Source of the DNA: Candidatus Anaerobutyricum stercoripullorum
GTDB lineage: Bacteria; Bacillota; Clostridia; Lachnospirales; Lachnospiraceae
NCBI GenBank assembly: GCA_019114885.1
Contig: DXEQ01000067.1
Span: 1 to 7,871 of the forward strand
DNA: 7,871 nt
Reading direction: 5' to 3'
Positions 5,457-7,871 of the stretch are shown one piece after another. How positions within the stretch are numbered: the stretch's first letter is position 1; each line of letters opens with the position of its first letter. A program made the position numbers and the translations under genes. The notes beneath the pieces were generated by a model that made no database searches, had not been told where the DNA came from, and was given only the letters and a program-made list of their open reading frames with translations.

Positions 5457-6698
5457 ATGGGAGAGAAGATATCTGCGCGGCGCTGGCTGGCGGCGGCAGT
5501 TCTCGCAGTCTGTCTTTTGGTGGGCTGGGGAGTGTGCGCTTCACCGGTTTGCGTCCGCGCAGCTGCAAAAGAGGTGACATCCGGACGGGCGAAGCTGGCC
5601 AGAAAGAAGATCAAAAACAGCCGGAACCGGGTGGCCGGCGTCTATAACAAAGAAGGCCAGATCGTGATGAAGGTGTGTGAGGAAGGCGGGAGCGCCGGCT
5701 ATCTGAATTCCAGTTCGCTAAATGCGCTCTGCGCCGGCAACCAGCCAAAGACTGTGGTGATCCCGGCAGGTTCCAGAGTGGAGCTTACCAACATGGTCTA
5801 TCTTGGCAGCAACACAACGATCATTGCCGACGGGGCGACGATCGTCATGACGGCGACGGACAAGGGTATCCTGTCCAACAAGCCGGACCGGGTGAACTAT
5901 GAGGCGCTGAAAAATGTGACGATTCAGGGCGGTACATGGAAGATCACGGACAAGGTCAACGGAAGCTCTCTCTTTGCTTTCAGCCATGGAAGCAACGTGG
6001 TCATTGACGGGGCGACGATCTTTTCCAACTATCAGTCCCATGCCATCGAGCTGATCGCCATGAAAAATGTGACGATAAAGAACTGTGACATCAAGGCGCA
6101 GGGAAAGGTGCGGAAAACATCTGTGGAAGACGCTGTGCAGATTGACGTGGCGGCTCCTTCCACCGCGCCGGTGATCGCCCGGTATGGCCGCAGGTTTGTA
6201 AACGGGCAGACCTGCAAAAACATCAGGATACTCAATAATAAGATTGAGGGCAGCCGGGGCGTCTGTGCCAACTACGCAAGAAGCGACGGTGGTAAATATA
6301 AGAAAAAGTTCCACGACAAGATCGTGATCAAAGGAAATACGCTCATCGGACAGAGTGCCGAGGGGTGTGTGCTGTACAACACCTTAAACGCTGTGGTGAG
6401 CAACAACAAGATCCGCACCAACAGCAGCCGGAGGAGCCAGTCCTACTCCGTGGGACTCAACATCACCATTCAGGGGAAGGCGTCCGGCAAGAGCCTGAAA
6501 AAGGCAAAGGTCACTGTGACAAAGAACAAGGTCTTCGGATACCGCCAGGGTATCCAGGTGGTAAGCCTTTCGTCTTCCCGCTACAAAAAGGCGGTGCTTA
6601 AAAACAACAAGGCCTACGCCTCCTCAAAGGGAAGCGCCATCGTCACAAGCGGCGCGCGCAGTGTGAGCAGCAAAGGCAACAAGACATTTAAGCGATAG
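5457..6698 (+). CDS. Secreted right-handed parallel beta-helix protein
   Basis: An exported 413-aa protein predicted to fold as a right-handed parallel beta-helix. The start at 5457 has AAGGAG 10 nt upstream and gives a clean signal peptide: basic GEKISARRW, a hydrophobic core to about residue 24, and likely cleavage after VRAAA (about 37). The mature part shows repeating rungs of the type N-V-T-I-x-[GN]-[GN], near residues 151-161, 180-190, 202-212, 253-263, 286-296, 310-319, 350-359 and 378-386. This pattern is seen in pectate-lyase-like and NosD-like folds. A conserved-looking acidic segment EDAVQID (224-230) lies mid-helix. No LPXTG, SLH, dockerin or carbohydrate-binding module was seen, and the C-terminal half is very basic. 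It may bind or cleave an acidic polysaccharide, but catalysis is not demonstrated. The specific family is not recognised. Confidence 0.85.
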   Translation: MGEKISARRWLAAAVLAVCLLVGWGVCASPVCVRAAAKEVTSGRAKLARKKIKNSRNRVAGVYNKEGQIVMKVCEEGGSAGYLNSSSLNALCAGNQPKTVVIPAGSRVELTNMVYLGSNTTIIADGATIVMTATDKGILSNKPDRVNYEALKNVTIQGGTWKITDKVNGSSLFAFSHGSNVVIDGATIFSNYQSHAIELIAMKNVTIKNCDIKAQGKVRKTSVEDAVQIDVAAPSTAPVIARYGRRFVNGQTCKNIRILNNKIEGSRGVCANYARSDGGKYKKKFHDKIVIKGNTLIGQSAEGCVLYNTLNAVVSNNKIRTNSSRRSQSYSVGLNITIQGKASGKSLKKAKVTVTKNKVFGYRQGIQVVSLSSSRYKKAVLKNNKAYASSKGSAIVTSGARSVSSKGNKTFKR

Positions 6699-6752
6699 CG
6701 CCTTTTGCGGGGACAGAAGGATGTCAGGAGAAGAAACAGAAAGGGCGCAAAA
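6698..6752. repeat. Inverted repeat after the beta-helix gene
   Basis: TTTTGCG (6703-6709) and CGCAAAA (6746-6752) are perfect inverted arms. An overlapping register pairs GCGCCTTT (6698-6705) with AAAGGGCGC (6740-6748) with one bulged G. The repeat begins on the last base of the beta-helix stop codon. No T run follows the right arm, so it is not a typical intrinsic terminator on either strand. Confidence 0.4.
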
Positions 6753-6823
6753 ACACAGGAACAGATACTGTAATCTTTCCAGGTGAACAGTACATTTACT
6801 CTTAAAAAAGGGGGGCGGCGGCT

Positions 6824-7645
6824 ATGAAGATAAAGAAAATATGGGCGGCATCGTTCAGTCCCACCGGCGGCACAGAACGTATTGTCAGCCTGTTGGCGGA
6901 AGAACTGGGCGAGCGGCTGCGGATTCCGGTGGAAAAGATCGCCTATACATTGCCGGCAGAGCGTGAGAAAATGTATTCCTTTGCCGGGGACGATCTGCTC
7001 ATCCTCGGCACACCGGTCTATGCCGGCCGGATTCCAAACAAGATTCTTCCGGACGTGGACAAGAGCTTTGAAGGAAAAGGTACACCTGCCGTGGCGGTCA
7101 GCGTCTTTGGCAACCGGAACTATGACGATGGACTCATGGAGCTTTCACTGCTGCTGGAGAGGCATGGATTCTGTGTGACGGCAGCGGCAGCGGCGGTGAG
7201 CCGTCATGCTTTCTCCGACCGGGTGGGGACCGGACGTCCGGACGCGGAAGATGTGCAGGCACTTCGCGCGTTCGCAGAAAAGGTCGCGGAAAAAATACAG
7301 ACGATATCCTCTGTCGATGCGCTGCAGATTACCGGACATAACCCGGTGGGGCCATACTATACGCCTCTGCGCGCGGACGGACAGCCGGCGAAGTTCTTAA
7401 AAGCCAAACCGCTTACGGACAAGGAGCGCTGCACCGGCTGCGGCGCCTGCGCGCAGGTCTGTCCGATGGGAAGCATCAGTCCGGAGGACACTTCCTCAGT
7501 AAGCGGCATCTGCATCAAATGTCAGGCATGCATTCGCGCCTGTCCGGCGCAGGCAAAATACTTTGCCGATGAGGATTTCCTTTCCCATGTGAAGATGCTG
7601 GAGGAGAATTACACAAGAAGAGCGGAGAATGCGTTCTTCCTGTAA
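6824..7645 (+). CDS. EFR1-family flavodoxin/2[4Fe-4S] ferredoxin fusion protein
   Basis: A predicted cytosolic electron-transfer protein with a flavodoxin-like N-terminal half and a bacterial-type ferredoxin C-terminal half. The FMN phosphate-binding loop SPTGGT is at residues 12-17, followed by GTPVYAGRIP (62-71) and FGNRNYDD (95-102), all typical of flavodoxin-like folds. Two complete [4Fe-4S] motifs follow: Cys203, 206, 209, 213-Pro and Cys230, 233, 236, 240-Pro, with the CxxCxxCxxxCP spacing. At 273 aa it fits the EFR1 group common in anaerobic Bacillota. The start has a strong AGGGGGG 8 nt upstream. No dedicated partner enzyme is adjacent; its reductant and acceptor are unknown. It follows the beta-helix gene after 125 nt and is probably expressed separately, though no convincing promoter was found. 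Confidence 0.92.
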   Translation: MKIKKIWAASFSPTGGTERIVSLLAEELGERLRIPVEKIAYTLPAEREKMYSFAGDDLLILGTPVYAGRIPNKILPDVDKSFEGKGTPAVAVSVFGNRNYDDGLMELSLLLERHGFCVTAAAAAVSRHAFSDRVGTGRPDAEDVQALRAFAEKVAEKIQTISSVDALQITGHNPVGPYYTPLRADGQPAKFLKAKPLTDKERCTGCGACAQVCPMGSISPEDTSSVSGICIKCQACIRACPAQAKYFADEDFLSHVKMLEENYTRRAENAFFL

Positions 7646-7687
7646 GAAGAGTTGGTGCACAGTATTTTTCTGAAAGGATGAGTGTGA

Positions 7688-7871
7688 ATGGCGGAGAATA
7701 TCTCGATGATTTTGAAAAATTATACAAACGATTTGTGTAAAATATATGGAGATCATTTAAAGAAAATTATATTGTATGGTTCCTATGCGAGAGGGGATAA
7801 TCACAAAGATTCCGATATTGACATTATGATACTGGTTGATTTACAGGAGGAACAATCAGAAAAGTTGTCTG
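7688..7871 (+). CDS. MNT-type nucleotidyltransferase (MntA-like antitoxin), N-terminal fragment
   Basis: Sixty-one codons are visible before the window ends. The peptide carries LYGSYARGDNHKDSDIDIMI (residues 29-48), a perfect GSX10DXD nucleotidyltransferase motif with Ser32, Asp43 and Asp45. Such minimal nucleotidyltransferases commonly act as MntA antitoxins, which AMPylate and silence a HEPN RNase (HepT) encoded next to them. Others are aminoglycoside-modifying-like or of unknown role. The ATG at 7688 is preferred because AGGA lies 9 nt upstream; an internal Met7 is less well placed. The coding sequence is strikingly AT-rich compared with the GC-rich gene 42 nt upstream, which suggests horizontal transfer. 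The expected HEPN partner would be downstream, out of view, so the toxin-antitoxin assignment is an inference. Confidence 0.8.
   Translation, partial: MAENISMILKNYTNDLCKIYGDHLKKIILYGSYARGDNHKDSDIDIMILVDLQEEQSEKLS

Overview
The window looks like a chromosomal segment from a gut-type Bacillota, most likely Lachnospiraceae. The evidence is the gene content: a clostridial-type carbamate kinase, an EFR1-type flavodoxin/ferredoxin fusion, a TmcAL protein and a secreted beta-helix protein. The GC-rich core coding regions are separated by AT-rich spacers. No RNA polymerase or rRNA marker is present, so the assignment rests on protein resemblance alone.

Left edge (1-350): the first 28 codons of a minus-strand Abi_2/AbiF-like gene run off the window. 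Upstream of it lies a compact module on the same strand: a strong sigma-A-type promoter, a short structured RNA ending in a hairpin plus seven T, then an AGGAGG ribosome site. This matches the layout known for AbiF toxins with an RNA antitoxin. Next to it is the probable ackA terminator (229-272).

Core (351-7645): ackA (acetate kinase) on the minus strand is divergent from tmcAL, the tRNA(Met) cytidine acetate ligase, across an AT-rich region of about 370 bp that holds promoters for both. AckA makes acetate and ATP, which are the two small-molecule substrates of TmcAL. The remaining core genes are all on the plus strand: a cytosolic patatin-like phospholipase, a carbamate kinase with variant motifs and no visible arginine-deiminase partners, a secreted right-handed beta-helix protein, and an EFR1-like flavodoxin/2[4Fe-4S] protein. 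The spacers hold a three-copy 34-35 bp tandem repeat (3275-3376) and several inverted repeats. The gaps of about 100-160 nt suggest separate units or a loose array, not a tight operon.

Right edge (7688-7871): an AT-rich gene begins that encodes a minimal nucleotidyltransferase with a perfect GSX10DXD motif, as in MntA-type antitoxins. Its HEPN partner, if any, lies outside the window. The GC-rich housekeeping block is therefore bracketed by two AT-rich defence or toxin-antitoxin-like fragments. The Abi module with its RNA is the most interesting part of the window, but it is cut by the window edge.
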